DNA of 64,000 nt, from positions 62,001 to 126,000 of the forward strand of contig NZ_SUKA01000002.1 in the NCBI RefSeq assembly GCF_005049105.1. The letters are read 5' to 3'. The position numbers and the translations under genes were made by a program. Positions 35,912 to 44,441 of the stretch are shown here, one piece after another. Within the stretch, counting starts at the first letter, position 1. The number at the start of each line of letters is the position of its first letter. The stretch comes from Sphingobacterium alkalisoli (GTDB taxonomy: Bacteria > Bacteroidota > Bacteroidia > Sphingobacteriales > Sphingobacteriaceae). The notes beneath the pieces were generated by a model. The model was given only the letters and a program-made list of their open reading frames with translations. It was not told the origin of the DNA and did no database searches.

Positions 35912-37177
35912 ATGGATTTAAAAAAAATACTGTTTGGTATAGTCATTATATTTGTTTGCGGAAACTTCGCCTTCGGTCAAAGCTCTGCGGAACTGAAAAA
36001 GCAACGTGAGAAAATTGACGCGGAAATAACGCAATTGAATCAGATATTGCGTGAGAAGACCCAGGAAAAAATTCTTTCACAACGTGAGGTCAATGCGCTA
36101 AGCAGACAGTTGAATCTGCGGGAAGATAAGATTAGTACGATTAATAGTGAGCTGCGTCTTATCAACAATCAGATTTCTTCTAACACGAAGGCCGTAAGCG
36201 GATTGAAGGCGGAGCTTGAGAAGATGCGACAGGATTATGAAAAGATGGTCATGTTTGCGTTTCGGAATAAGAACGCATACAATAAAATGATGTTCATTTT
36301 TGCTTCTAAAGATTTTAATCAGGCTTTTAAACGTGTCAAATATCTGCAGCAGTTTAGCGATGCGCGAAAAATTAAAGCAGTTGAAATTGAAGAGACCCAA
36401 AAGCAAATAGAGTTAAAGATCGCGCAATTAGAGCAAGATAGAAAAACGCAAAATACGCTTCTTCGGGAGCAACAGGGAGAGCGTGACAAGATAGCGAAAG
36501 ATCGATCAGCTCATGCTAGTGAATTAAGCAAGTTGGCTAAAGAAGAGCGCTCTTACAAAGGGCAGTTAACCAAGAAACAGCAAGAAAAGAAACGTATTGA
36601 TGCGGCAATCAAATCTGCTATTGCGCGCGAGATCGCAGAAGAAAGGAGAAGGGCTGAGGCTGCGAGAAAAAAAGCGGCGGAAGAAGAAGCAAAACGTACG
36701 GGCAAAACAGTGGCAGAGGTAGAGAAGACAACGCCTAAAAAAACGGATAGTGAGATATTGAGATCGACCCCGGAAGCTGCGAAACTGTCTGCCGATTTCC
36801 AGTCCAATAGAGGTCGTCTTCCTTGGCCGGTGTCTCAAGGTAATATCGTCAAAGAATTTGGCCGTACCTCGGTCAACGGTGTCGTGACTGATAATCCGGA
36901 TGTTGCAATACGGACGGCTTCTAATGCCGCAGTAAAAGCTGTTTTTGAAGGTGAGGTAGTACAAGTGATTGGCGAATATGTCGTAATCAAACATGGAGAG
37001 TATTTTACCTCTTACTCAAATTTGAAAAGTGTATCGGTACGCAGAGGTCAAAAAGTGAGTCGTGGACAACAGATTGGTGTGGCGGGTGACGACCCAGATG
37101 AAGGTTATCCAGTGGTCAACTTTGGTGTATTCCAAGGAACGCGGGAGTTGAACCCTTCCGGATGGATAGCTCGTTAA
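35912..37177 (+). CDS. EnvC-like murein hydrolase activator (coiled coil plus degenerate LytM domain)
   Basis: 421 aa. Signal peptide (ILFGIVIIFVCGNFAFGQ), then a long coiled coil of heptad-like Glu/Lys/Gln (about 22-290), then a C-terminal LytM/M23 fold (about 305-421). The zinc ligands expected of an active LytM peptidase appear to be gone: the first motif reads NPDVAIRT instead of HxGxD, and the final HxH region reads IKHGEYFTSYSNL with the last His replaced by Ser. This matches the EnvC/NlpD type, which activates amidases at division rather than cleaving peptidoglycan itself. The class is well supported; the partner amidase is not in this window. Confidence 0.88.
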   Translation: MDLKKILFGIVIIFVCGNFAFGQSSAELKKQREKIDAEITQLNQILREKTQEKILSQREVNALSRQLNLREDKISTINSELRLINNQISSNTKAVSGLKAELEKMRQDYEKMVMFAFRNKNAYNKMMFIFASKDFNQAFKRVKYLQQFSDARKIKAVEIEETQKQIELKIAQLEQDRKTQNTLLREQQGERDKIAKDRSAHASELSKLAKEERSYKGQLTKKQQEKKRIDAAIKSAIAREIAEERRRAEAARKKAAEEEAKRTGKTVAEVEKTTPKKTDSEILRSTPEAAKLSADFQSNRGRLPWPVSQGNIVKEFGRTSVNGVVTDNPDVAIRTASNAAVKAVFEGEVVQVIGEYVVIKHGEYFTSYSNLKSVSVRRGQKVSRGQQIGVAGDDPDEGYPVVNFGVFQGTRELNPSGWIAR

Positions 37178-37250
37178 AATTATAATTTATAGAAATAAGT
37201 AGTTATATTTGTGAGATACACTCACGTTAGGTGAGCTAGAAAATTAAGAT

Positions 37251-37463
37251 ATGTACACATCAGGATTATTATTATTTGGATTGGGCGCACAAGAGATTGT
37301 CATTATTCTTGTTATCGTACTTCTACTGTTTGGAGGTAAAAAAATACCAGAATTGATGCGTGGATTGGGACGTGGAGTTAAGGAGTTCAAAGATGGACAA
37401 AAGGAAGACGATATCGCAAATAAAGATGCGCGAGATACCAATGAAAAAGTTAACAATCAATAA
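37251..37463 (+). CDS. tatA: Sec-independent translocase protein TatA/E
   Basis: 70 aa. One short N-terminal membrane span ([19 protein letters not shown]), a hinge [20 protein letters not shown] typical of TatA, and a short charged tail. TatA oligomerises to form the conduit of the twin-arginine translocase with TatC. tatC is not nearby, as is usual in Bacteroidota. The phenylalanine-glycine hinge is FGGKKIPEL. Between EnvC-like and MltD-like genes; a terminator follows. Confidence 0.95.
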   Translation: MYTSGLLLFGLGAQEIVIILVIVLLLFGGKKIPELMRGLGRGVKEFKDGQKEDDIANKDARDTNEKVNNQ

Positions 37464-37483
37464 AAAATAACATTGATCGTTTG

Positions 37484-37526
37484 AGAGTTTCACTAAGCTA
37501 AAATCTTAATGAAACTCTTTTGTTTT
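37484..37526 (+). terminator. Terminator after tatA
   Basis: AGAGTTTCA (37484-37492) pairs with TGAAACTCT (37510-37518), with a second inner stem TAAG/CTTA, then a T-rich tract TTTGTTTTTT. Confidence 0.75.
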
Positions 37527-37629
37527 TTCTGGATTTGTGTATCTCAATGGGCAGAAAGAACCTTCAATAGACTTTCATTACTGTTCGCTTCATTATGCGT
37601 CAGGAAGGTTTTTACTTAATATCGAAAGT

Positions 37630-39063
37630 ATGATAAAATACAATGCGCTGTTATCTTTGGTTTTTTGTATTCCGTGCTTGCCCGTCATGGCTCAGGAGAT
37701 TTTACTCGAAGATTACAAGACTGGAATCCAAAATTCCATGATAGAACTTATCGACATAAGTCAAGAACAGGCTTTTTCCCAATTAGATTCTATTCGTGAA
37801 TTTATAGATCCGGATACTGGAAATGGATTAGAGGACGCTGGAATCCTAAAACGTCTACATGGAACTGTCAAGACTATTCCTTTAGATTATAACTCACAGG
37901 TGAAGTCATTTATCGATAAATATACGTCGAAAAATTACCTTCCTTACATGAACAAATTATTGGGCCTGAGTAATCACTTTTTTCCGATTTATGAACAAGT
38001 ATTTGATGAAATGGGACTGCCGGAAGAAGTAAAATATCTTTCTGTTGTCGAGTCTTCCTTGGACCCACATTTAGTATCCAGGTCTGGTGCAGTTGGTCCG
38101 TGGCAGTTTATGTATGCTACGGCCAAGTCCTACAATCTGGATATGAATAATTATGTGGATGAGCGCAAGGATTTATATATATCTAGTTATGCGGTAACTC
38201 AATATCTCAAGGAAGCGCATGATCAATTTGGAGACTGGTTATTGGCATTGGCATCCTATAATTGTGGGAGGGGCTGTGTAATGCGTGCGATTCAACGCTC
38301 CGGCATTGCTGCGCCAAGTTTTTGGGAACTTTCACCTTACCTGCCGCGGGAGACACAAAATTATATCCCTAAGTATATCGCGATGACCTATGTGCTTAGT
38401 AACGCTGATTATTATGGATTGGTACCGACGGAAACCGACTTGGATTTAGAAAGTAAAATATTAATGGTTGATAAGCAGGTCGACTTGAGACAAGTCGCTT
38501 CAGCGATAAATATGCCATTAGAACGGGTGAGAAAGTTTAACCCTTCTTATAAAAAGGGTATTGTGAATGGTACGCCTGAAAAGCCAAAAAGACTTCTTCT
38601 TCCTGTTACCGAAAATATTAACGACAGCTTGTTGTACCTAGCTTTAAATGCGCCGTCTTCTTTATCTATTAGTCATGATATCGACAATTTCGCTTTAGCC
38701 AATGTGGATGAGAAGAGATATAAAGTAAAACGTGGCGAATCATTGTCTACTATTTCAAAGAAATTCGGGGTTTCTATTCAGAATTTACGAGCATGGAATG
38801 GACTTTCTACGGCGAGTTCCATTTCAGGCAGGACATTGTTTATCCAAAAGCCGGTTAATTCTACACTAGCCAAAAACGTAAAAGCAGTTTCTTCTTCGAG
38901 AGCTGCTACGACTACGATTGTATATACGGTAAAGAGAGGAGATTCATTAGATAGAATAGCCAATCAATATAAAGGTGTTACCGTGTCTAAGCTAAAAGCC
39001 GATAATAACTTGAAAAGCTCGCTTATCAAGCCAGGGATGAAATTAAAGATAAAAAAGGGATAA
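37630..39063 (+). CDS. MltD-like lytic transglycosylase with two LysM domains
   Basis: 477 aa from the ATG at 37630; an upstream in-frame ATG would add 31 residues without a signal peptide, whereas this start gives one (LLSLVFCIPCLPVMAQ). The SLT domain (about 120-260) has catalytic E141 in VVESSLDPHLVSRSGAVGPWQFM and the NYVDERKDLY and ASYNCGRGCV motifs. It cleaves peptidoglycan to 1,6-anhydro products. Two LysM peptidoglycan-binding domains follow near the C-terminus: YKVKRGESLSTISKKFGVSIQNLRAWNGL and YTVKRGDSLDRIANQYKGVTVSKLKADNN. It converges with the phosphoribosyltransferase gene, only 15 nt away. Confidence 0.93.
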   Translation: MIKYNALLSLVFCIPCLPVMAQEILLEDYKTGIQNSMIELIDISQEQAFSQLDSIREFIDPDTGNGLEDAGILKRLHGTVKTIPLDYNSQVKSFIDKYTSKNYLPYMNKLLGLSNHFFPIYEQVFDEMGLPEEVKYLSVVESSLDPHLVSRSGAVGPWQFMYATAKSYNLDMNNYVDERKDLYISSYAVTQYLKEAHDQFGDWLLALASYNCGRGCVMRAIQRSGIAAPSFWELSPYLPRETQNYIPKYIAMTYVLSNADYYGLVPTETDLDLESKILMVDKQVDLRQVASAINMPLERVRKFNPSYKKGIVNGTPEKPKRLLLPVTENINDSLLYLALNAPSSLSISHDIDNFALANVDEKRYKVKRGESLSTISKKFGVSIQNLRAWNGLSTASSISGRTLFIQKPVNSTLAKNVKAVSSSRAATTTIVYTVKRGDSLDRIANQYKGVTVSKLKADNNLKSSLIKPGMKLKIKKG

Positions 39064-39078
39064 AAGGAAGAGGTGCAG

Positions 39079-39600
39079 TTAGGATAGCCAAGCTGCATCT
39101 TCTTCTTTATCAAACTCTTCCAGTACCACTTCTACATGTTCTTTCAGGATGGTAGATAGTTTAGTACCATAGTAATCACTGAATATAGGGAATATATGGT
39201 GGCTTCTATCAATTAAAACTGCTGTACGCATCTTTTTTAAGGGTACATTGATGAACACACCAAGTGCATAGGCTAAGGTCCGGCCACTATTCAATACGTC
39301 ATCTACAATAATTACTACACTATTTTTAGCGACTTCTATTGGAGTATCTGTATTGGCATCTAAATTTCGTTTGTTTTTTTCAATGGTGACTTTAATAAGT
39401 TGGATGTCCTTTTCCGGAGCAATCTCTAAAAGAATACTGTAGAGCCGCTGGGCAAAGACATATCCTCTATCTGCTATCCCTACTAAGACAATGGCTTTTT
39501 CCTCAAAGTTGTCCTCCAGAATTTGATAGGCAATACGTCTTGATTTTTGCTTAATCTGCTCCTTATTTAGTATCAATGTTTTTTTAGTCGACATAGTCAT
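39079..39600 (-). CDS. Phosphoribosyltransferase-family protein (PyrR-like)
   Basis: 173 aa cytoplasmic protein of the type I PRTase fold. The PRPP-binding loop is VVIIVDDVLNSGRTL (about residues 93-107), and the N-terminal VLVGIADRGYVFAQRLYSIL is the PPi loop region. It resembles PyrR/hypoxanthine-type PRTases, but the binding region for pyrimidine operon RNA cannot be assessed, so the specific substrate is left open. Two ATGs (39600 and 39594) are possible starts. It is on the minus strand, downstream of the NlpC/P60 gene and a terminator between them, so it is probably transcribed alone. Confidence 0.85.
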   Translation of the reverse strand: MTMSTKKTLILNKEQIKQKSRRIAYQILEDNFEEKAIVLVGIADRGYVFAQRLYSILLEIAPEKDIQLIKVTIEKNKRNLDANTDTPIEVAKNSVVIIVDDVLNSGRTLAYALGVFINVPLKKMRTAVLIDRSHHIFPIFSDYYGTKLSTILKEHVEVVLEEFDKEEDAAWLS

Positions 39601-39624
39601 TTCTTATCTATGTAAAAATAATGA

Positions 39625-39657
39625 AAAAGTCCGAATGTGCATAGCATCCGGACTTTT
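39625..39657 (-). terminator. Terminator of the NlpC/P60 gene
   Basis: AAAAGTCCG (39625-39633) pairs with CGGACTTTT (39649-39657) around a 15-nt loop, with a TTTTT tract on the minus strand, 24 nt after the stop at 39682. Confidence 0.85.
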
Positions 39658-39681
39658 CAATCTCTAAATTAAAAGATTTGA

Positions 39682-40269
39682 TTAATTTAGATTATTATCT
39701 TTATTTGTGTTATTAATATCAGCAGTCATGATACGATCTACTTCGTCTTTCTTAGGACGTCCTCCATTATAATAATAGCGGCTCCAATAAGGCTCGTTTA
39801 AGTTACTTACCATTACACCTTTGCTCGAAGAAGCATGTGCAAATTTATCATCACCCAGATAAACACCTACATGTGTAATGCTTCTACTTCTAATTTTAAA
39901 GAAAACTAGATCTCCAGCCTGTAAATCATTCTTACGTATAGGGGTTACATTAGCATACTGGTTTCGGCTGTTATAGCCTATTGTTGTATTGAATACATTC
40001 TCATATAGGGCAAGAGAGAACTTAGAACAATCAATGCCTCTTTTTGACGAACCTCCTAATCGGTATGGAGTGCCAAGCCAGTCGTATACAAATTGATAAA
40101 GTTTGGTGTTAGTAGTTGCTGAAACCGCAACTCCCATGATTTGAGAGAAGTATTCTTTTGCTAGGTTATCTGGATCAGATGTGCCTTTGTTTTTGTTTGT
40201 TGTTTGTGCTTGCGACACTAGACATAAGCCTATGAAGAGCATTCCTGCTACTAGTTTCTTTGTTTTCAT
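39682..40269 (-). CDS. C40-family NlpC/P60 peptidase, secreted
   Basis: 195 aa. Signal peptide (KKLVAGMLFIGLCLVSQAQ). The NlpC/P60 domain (about 55-165) has catalytic C81 in KRGIDCSKFSLALYENVF, H133 in ITHVGVYLGDDKF and a third polar residue H145. The usual DCSGF reads DCSKF here. These enzymes cut the D-gamma-glutamyl-meso-diaminopimelate bond of peptidoglycan. It shares a clear local pattern (LYxFxxxWxGxPxRLGGxSKxGxDCS) with the lipoprotein at 48057, so the two are paralogues. Confidence 0.9.
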   Translation of the reverse strand: MKTKKLVAGMLFIGLCLVSQAQTTNKNKGTSDPDNLAKEYFSQIMGVAVSATTNTKLYQFVYDWLGTPYRLGGSSKRGIDCSKFSLALYENVFNTTIGYNSRNQYANVTPIRKNDLQAGDLVFFKIRSRSITHVGVYLGDDKFAHASSSKGVMVSNLNEPYWSRYYYNGGRPKKDEVDRIMTADINNTNKDNNLN

Positions 40270-40527
40270 TTAATCGCTATAATTTTACAACTTAATGCGT
40301 TGGTGTATTGTATTTTGTACATCAACTGTAGCGAAGATACTACATCTGTTTATACTACGCAACTCATTTTGTCTCTTTTTAACATACTTTTAACATTTTT
40401 AACATTTTAAGACCATGGTTATTACGGAGACGGTAGCGCGTTACTACGGGTTTGAAATAGATTTATACTCAATTTTAACCTCTTTGAATGATCTGGATTG
40501 AAGACGTGTTATTTTTTTTAAAAAAAA

Positions 40528-40558
40528 TTGTCATTTCGCAAGTAAAGTCTTATCTTTA
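40528..40558 (+). promoter_or_regulatory. Promoter of the threonine operon
   Basis: TTG at 40528-40530 and TATCTTTA at 40551-40558, spaced by 20 nt, one mismatch from TAnnTTTG. The start would be near 40565, about 15 nt before the leader ORF. Confidence 0.65.
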
Positions 40559-40578
40559 TGCAAAATTTATAAATAAGT

Positions 40579-40644
40579 ATGCGATTTAGCACAATTAATT
40601 CAATAATTATTATTACCACCGGCTATAGTTTTCGGAGGAGGTAA
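40579..40644 (+). CDS. thrL: Threonine operon leader peptide
   Basis: A 21-codon ORF. It starts MRFSTINS, then four isoleucine codons in a row (ATA ATT ATT ATT, 40603-40614) and two threonine codons (ACC ACC, 40615-40620), then GYSFRRR and TAA. Ile and Thr are the end products of the pathway encoded downstream. The product has no function other than letting a translating ribosome pause when Ile- or Thr-tRNA is scarce. The final two Arg codons (AGG AGG) and stop lie within the antiterminator half. It was recognised from the codon pattern plus the downstream terminator and thrA. Confidence 0.85.
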   Translation: MRFSTINSIIIITTGYSFRRR

Positions 40645-40711
40645 TCTGTTGTCTTAAAAAGTGTACAGTAAATATTAGAAAGACCTTCCTCCATTCGGGA
40701 AGGTCTTTTTT
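40634..40711 (+). promoter_or_regulatory. thr attenuator: antiterminator and intrinsic terminator
   Basis: Terminator: AAAGACCTTCC (40679-40689) pairs with GGAAGGTCTTT (40698-40708), followed by TTT to 40711, 47 nt before the thrA ATG. Antiterminator: GGAGGAGGT (40634-40642), which lies in the last two Arg codons and the first base of the stop of the leader ORF, can pair with 40683-40692 with one bulge, using most of the 5' arm of the terminator. A ribosome stalled at the Ile/Thr codons would leave 40634-40642 free, allowing read-through; one at the stop would cover it and allow termination. Confidence 0.85.
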
Positions 40712-40758
40712 AGTTTACATTAATTAGGAAAACAAACTAAAACATAATATAATAAATA

Positions 40759-43206
40759 ATGAAAGTCTTAAAATTTGGAGGAACATCAGTCGGTTCGGTA
40801 GAGAGCATAAAATCTGTTTTAGACATCGTTAAGGGGGCATACGATGCTGGAGAGAAACCGTTAGTCGTTTTGTCCGCCATGTCTGGCGTTACTAATCTGT
40901 TAACATCCATGGCAGAGCATGCTGCAGAAAGGAAGGAATTTGAGTCAGATTTAAAATTATTAGAAGAGCGTCACTTTGATGTTGTCAGGAAATTAATAGC
41001 TGTCAAATTTCAGAATCCTGTTTTTACAAAGTTAAAACTCCTTATCAATGAATTAGAGGAAATTTTGCAGGGTGTCTCTGCGCTAAAAGAACTAAGTCAT
41101 CAAAGTAAGGATCTGATCGTTTCCTTTGGAGAGCGTTTCTCCAATTATATGGTTTCTAAGATAATGGAACAATATATTGCAGAATCAACTTTTATAGACG
41201 CTTCCCATTACATTAAGACCGATTCAAATTTTGGACATGCGCATGTAAATGAAGTATTGACAAATCAACTCGTGCAAGCGCTGGCGCATACACACGTTGA
41301 TAAATTGTTGTTTGTAACGGGCTTTATTGGTTCTAATGAAAGCGGCAGGGTGACTACTTTGGGCAGAGGTGGATCCGACTATACCGCGGCTATATTTGGA
41401 TCAATCTTAAATGCAAGTGCGATAGAAATATGGACAGATGTGAATGGCATGTTGACTGCTGATCCGCGGATTGTAAAAAAAGCATTTTCTCTTCCTATTT
41501 TGTCGTATACAGAGGCTATGGAGCTTTCATACTTTGGCGCTAAAGTAATCTACCCGCCAACCATGATTCCCGCATTTTTAAAGAAGATTCCAATTGTGAT
41601 CCGTAATACGTTTGAACCTGAATTTGCGGGTACGGTAATACAATTCGATTCCGGAAAATCCGATTACCCGATAAAAGGTATTTCATCCATTTCGGATATT
41701 TCAGTGATTAATTTGTCGGGAAGCGGCATGATCGGTAAATCAGGTTTTAGCGGAAGGTTATTCACGTTATTGGCCCGTGAGCAGATTAATGTCGTTTTAA
41801 TTACACAATCATCTTCCGAACACAGTATCACGTTTGCGGTACATCCCGATGATGCGCAGAAGGCGTTAGCATTAATAAAGAATGAATTCGAACTCGAATT
41901 AGAAGCGAACAAGTTAGATCTGCCGGAAATCGAAGGGAATCTTTCTGTTCTTGCTGTTGTTGGCGAGAATATGAAGCGCACGCCCGGAATGGCGGGAAGA
42001 CTGTTCTATGCCTTGGGGCGGAATGGAATCAATGTCCGCGCTATAGCGCAAGGTTCGTCTGAGTTTAATATCTCGGTTATTATCAAGAAGGATAACCTCG
42101 CCAAAGCGTTGAATGCCGTGCATGATGCCTTTTTCGCTGAATTGAATAAAACATTATATGTATTTAACCTCGGAACGGGCAATATTGGTGCTACGCTATT
42201 CAAACAGTTGCATGAGCAGCACGATTTCCTTTTAGATAGTAATGATATTGAGATTAAAGTGGTTGGTGTCTCCAATTCTCGAAAGATGTTATTTGATGGA
42301 AATGGTATTGATTTGGCCACTTGGAAAGATACATTGGAATCAGATGGTGAAATTGCCGATCTTTCTACATTCATCGAGCGGATGAAAGGTATGAATTTAC
42401 CAAACTGTGTTTTTGTCGATAATACGGCAAGCAAGCTGCCGTCTACGTATTATGAAGAGATTTTCAAAGCGAATATATCGATTGTAACATGTAATAAAAT
42501 TGCTAATTCAGGGGATTACGCACAATATAAATTATTGCACGATACTGCTCGAAGACATGGCGTAGACTTTTTTTATGAAACGAATGTTGGTGCGGGATTA
42601 CCCATTGTACGTGTTTTAAAAGATTTGATGCTGAGTGGTGACCGGCTGCTGAAAATTGAAGCCATCCTTTCAGGTACAATATCCTATATTTTCAATAATT
42701 TTACTGGAGATGCTTCGTTCTATGATGTGGTCAAAAAGGCACAAGAACTGGGGTATACCGAACCTGATCCACGTGATGATTTGGGTGGAGTAGATTTTAT
42801 GCGTAAGATGCTGATCCTCGCTAGAGATGCTGGAAATGTGATTGAACCAAGTGAGGTCGAATTGGGGAATATTCTGCCCGAAGCTTGCCTTCATGCTACT
42901 TCGGTTGATGATTTCTATGTCGAGCTATTGAAAGCAGAACAGTATTTTAATGATTTAAAAAATAAGGCGCTACAAGAAAATAAAGTTATTCGCTATATTG
43001 GAAAGCTGGAAAATGGAAAGGTAAGTATTTCGATGCAGATGGTGGATGAAAAGCATCCCTTCTACGCATTGTCAGGAAGTGATAATATCATCTCGTTTAC
43101 GACAGAACGTTATAAAGATAGACCATTGGTAGTAAAAGGTCCTGGTGCAGGAGCGGAAGTTACAGCAGGGGGAGTGTTTGCTGATTTAGTCAATGTAGGC
43201 GCTTAG
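40759..43206 (+). CDS. thrA: Bifunctional aspartokinase / homoserine dehydrogenase
   Basis: 815 aa cytoplasmic enzyme. It catalyses the first and third steps of threonine and methionine synthesis from aspartate. N-terminal aspartokinase (about 1-290): KFGGTSVGSVESI at 4-16, and TLGRGGSDYTAAIFG. Two ACT-like regulatory segments (about 310-455): SGSGMIGKSGFSGRLF and VGENMKRTPGMAGRLFYALGRNGINVRAIAQGSSE. C-terminal homoserine dehydrogenase (about 460-815): NLGTGNIGATLFKQL nucleotide fold, CNKIANS, and ETNVGAGLPIVRVLKDL with the family lysine region GYTEPDPRDDLGG. The ACT segments suggest feedback inhibition, presumably by threonine. First gene of thrABC, behind the attenuator. Confidence 0.96.
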   Translation: MKVLKFGGTSVGSVESIKSVLDIVKGAYDAGEKPLVVLSAMSGVTNLLTSMAEHAAERKEFESDLKLLEERHFDVVRKLIAVKFQNPVFTKLKLLINELEEILQGVSALKELSHQSKDLIVSFGERFSNYMVSKIMEQYIAESTFIDASHYIKTDSNFGHAHVNEVLTNQLVQALAHTHVDKLLFVTGFIGSNESGRVTTLGRGGSDYTAAIFGSILNASAIEIWTDVNGMLTADPRIVKKAFSLPILSYTEAMELSYFGAKVIYPPTMIPAFLKKIPIVIRNTFEPEFAGTVIQFDSGKSDYPIKGISSISDISVINLSGSGMIGKSGFSGRLFTLLAREQINVVLITQSSSEHSITFAVHPDDAQKALALIKNEFELELEANKLDLPEIEGNLSVLAVVGENMKRTPGMAGRLFYALGRNGINVRAIAQGSSEFNISVIIKKDNLAKALNAVHDAFFAELNKTLYVFNLGTGNIGATLFKQLHEQHDFLLDSNDIEIKVVGVSNSRKMLFDGNGIDLATWKDTLESDGEIADLSTFIERMKGMNLPNCVFVDNTASKLPSTYYEEIFKANISIVTCNKIANSGDYAQYKLLHDTARRHGVDFFYETNVGAGLPIVRVLKDLMLSGDRLLKIEAILSGTISYIFNNFTGDASFYDVVKKAQELGYTEPDPRDDLGGVDFMRKMLILARDAGNVIEPSEVELGNILPEACLHATSVDDFYVELLKAEQYFNDLKNKALQENKVIRYIGKLENGKVSISMQMVDEKHPFYALSGSDNIISFTTERYKDRPLVVKGPGAGAEVTAGGVFADLVNVGA

Positions 43207-43312
43207 ATTTAGTGTTAAGTAGTTATTAGCGAGTATTTAGATGTGTGGGCAAAATTGTTTTGTCTGAAAAAGTAAGTAGTTATGGAATATATCAGTCTGT
43301 ATAATTGTAAAA

Positions 43313-44296
43313 ATGATGAGCAAAAATAAAGTAGATAAAAAAATAGATTTTGCTAAAATTCTTGACAACGTTCGAGTTTTTGCTCCCGCGACTGTAGCGA
43401 ACATGATATGTGGGTTTGATATACTGGGATTTGCAGTAGACAAACCTGGAGACGAAGTTAAAATGTATCGTGTAGACGAGCCTGGAGTGCGCATTCGCTC
43501 TATAGAAGGAGATGATGGACGATTGCCACTTGATGCAGACAAGAATACAGTAAGTGCCTGTGTTAAGCTATTACTGGTGGATTTGGGTATTGATAAAGAA
43601 ATCGGTGTTGAGATCGATTTGATAAAACATATGCCAATAGGAAGCGGATTAGGCTCTAGTTCGGCGAGTACGGTGGCCGGATTATTCGCTATTAATGCGC
43701 TATTGGGCAATCCGCTAACTAAAGAGGAGTTGATGCCCTATTGCGTAGAAGGTGAACGCTTGGCCTGTGGGCATGGGCATGCAGACAATGTTGCACCTGC
43801 ATTGATGGGCGGTATTACCCTGATTCGTGGGTATGACCCGCTCGATGTCATCAAGCTTCCCGTTCCGGAGGATTTATACGCAGGCATTGTTTTTCCACAA
43901 GTAGATGTGCCGACCCGGGACGCACGTCAGCTCATAAAAGAAAAAGTTCTGCTAAAGGATGCTGTTGTTCAATGGGGTAATATCGCCGGCCTTATCTCTG
44001 GTTTATATCAATCTGATTATGCCCTGATAAGTCGGAGTATGCACGATGTACTTATAGAACCTACCCGCGCCATTCTGATTCCCGAATTTTACGAAATGAA
44101 ACGTATTGCGCTAGAGGAAGGCGCATTAAGCTTTGGTATTTCGGGTTCAGGACCTTCTGTAGTAGCTATTACCAAAGGACAGGCTATAGCGGAACGAATT
44201 ACTGAAAAGATCCAGCAACATTTGACAAAAAACGAAATCGATAGCTTTAAATATGTTTCTTCTGTTAACGTAGAAGGACCGAAGGTTTTACTATAA
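43313..44296 (+). CDS. thrB: Homoserine kinase
   Basis: 327 aa, GHMP kinase superfamily. It phosphorylates homoserine with ATP. VRVFAPATVANMICGFDILGFAV (about 20-42) is the family N-terminal signature, the ATP loop is PIGSGLGSSSAST at 108-120, and C-terminal AISFGISGSGPS-type sequence (LSFGISGSGPSVVAI) closes the active site. About 20 extra residues (KNKVDKKIDFAKILD) precede the usual N-terminus; the second ATG at 43316 is equally possible. It follows thrA by 106 nt and precedes thrC. An inverted repeat overlaps its stop codon. Confidence 0.95.
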   Translation: MMSKNKVDKKIDFAKILDNVRVFAPATVANMICGFDILGFAVDKPGDEVKMYRVDEPGVRIRSIEGDDGRLPLDADKNTVSACVKLLLVDLGIDKEIGVEIDLIKHMPIGSGLGSSSASTVAGLFAINALLGNPLTKEELMPYCVEGERLACGHGHADNVAPALMGGITLIRGYDPLDVIKLPVPEDLYAGIVFPQVDVPTRDARQLIKEKVLLKDAVVQWGNIAGLISGLYQSDYALISRSMHDVLIEPTRAILIPEFYEMKRIALEEGALSFGISGSGPSVVAITKGQAIAERITEKIQQHLTKNEIDSFKYVSSVNVEGPKVLL

Positions 44297-44312
44297 GTAA
44301 ATGTACTTATAG
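44291..44312 (+). repeat. Perfect inverted repeat over the thrB stop codon
   Basis: CTATAAGTA (44291-44299) and TACTTATAG (44304-44312) pair over 9 bp with a 4-nt loop; the thrB TAA lies inside the left arm. It directly abuts the next repeat-like element. Not followed by a U tract. Confidence 0.6.
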
Positions 44313-44355
44313 CACCGTCATTGCGAACAGGAGGCACGATGGTGACGCAATCTTT
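44313..44355 (+). repeat. REP-like element between thrB and thrC
   Basis: The stretch contains GTCATTGCGA, then an AGGAGGCACGA core, then GACGCAATC; ATTGCG and CGCAAT are complementary. This matches the look of short palindromic elements of the type TCATTGCGA...GCAATCT seen repeatedly in several bacterial genomes, including Bacteroidota. Copy number in this genome cannot be judged from one window. Confidence 0.5.
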
Positions 44356-44441
44356 TTACTAAAAAGATGTATTCCTACGGAGTGGTTGTTCTTTTCTGGA
44401 ACCAGCTGCTTTTTTATTTGATATGAGTAAAATAACTAAAA

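Noticed and set aside
43237-43710. 157-codon open frame antisense to thrB
   Set aside because: Covers the homoserine kinase ATP loop on the other strand; composition is a shadow of that gene.
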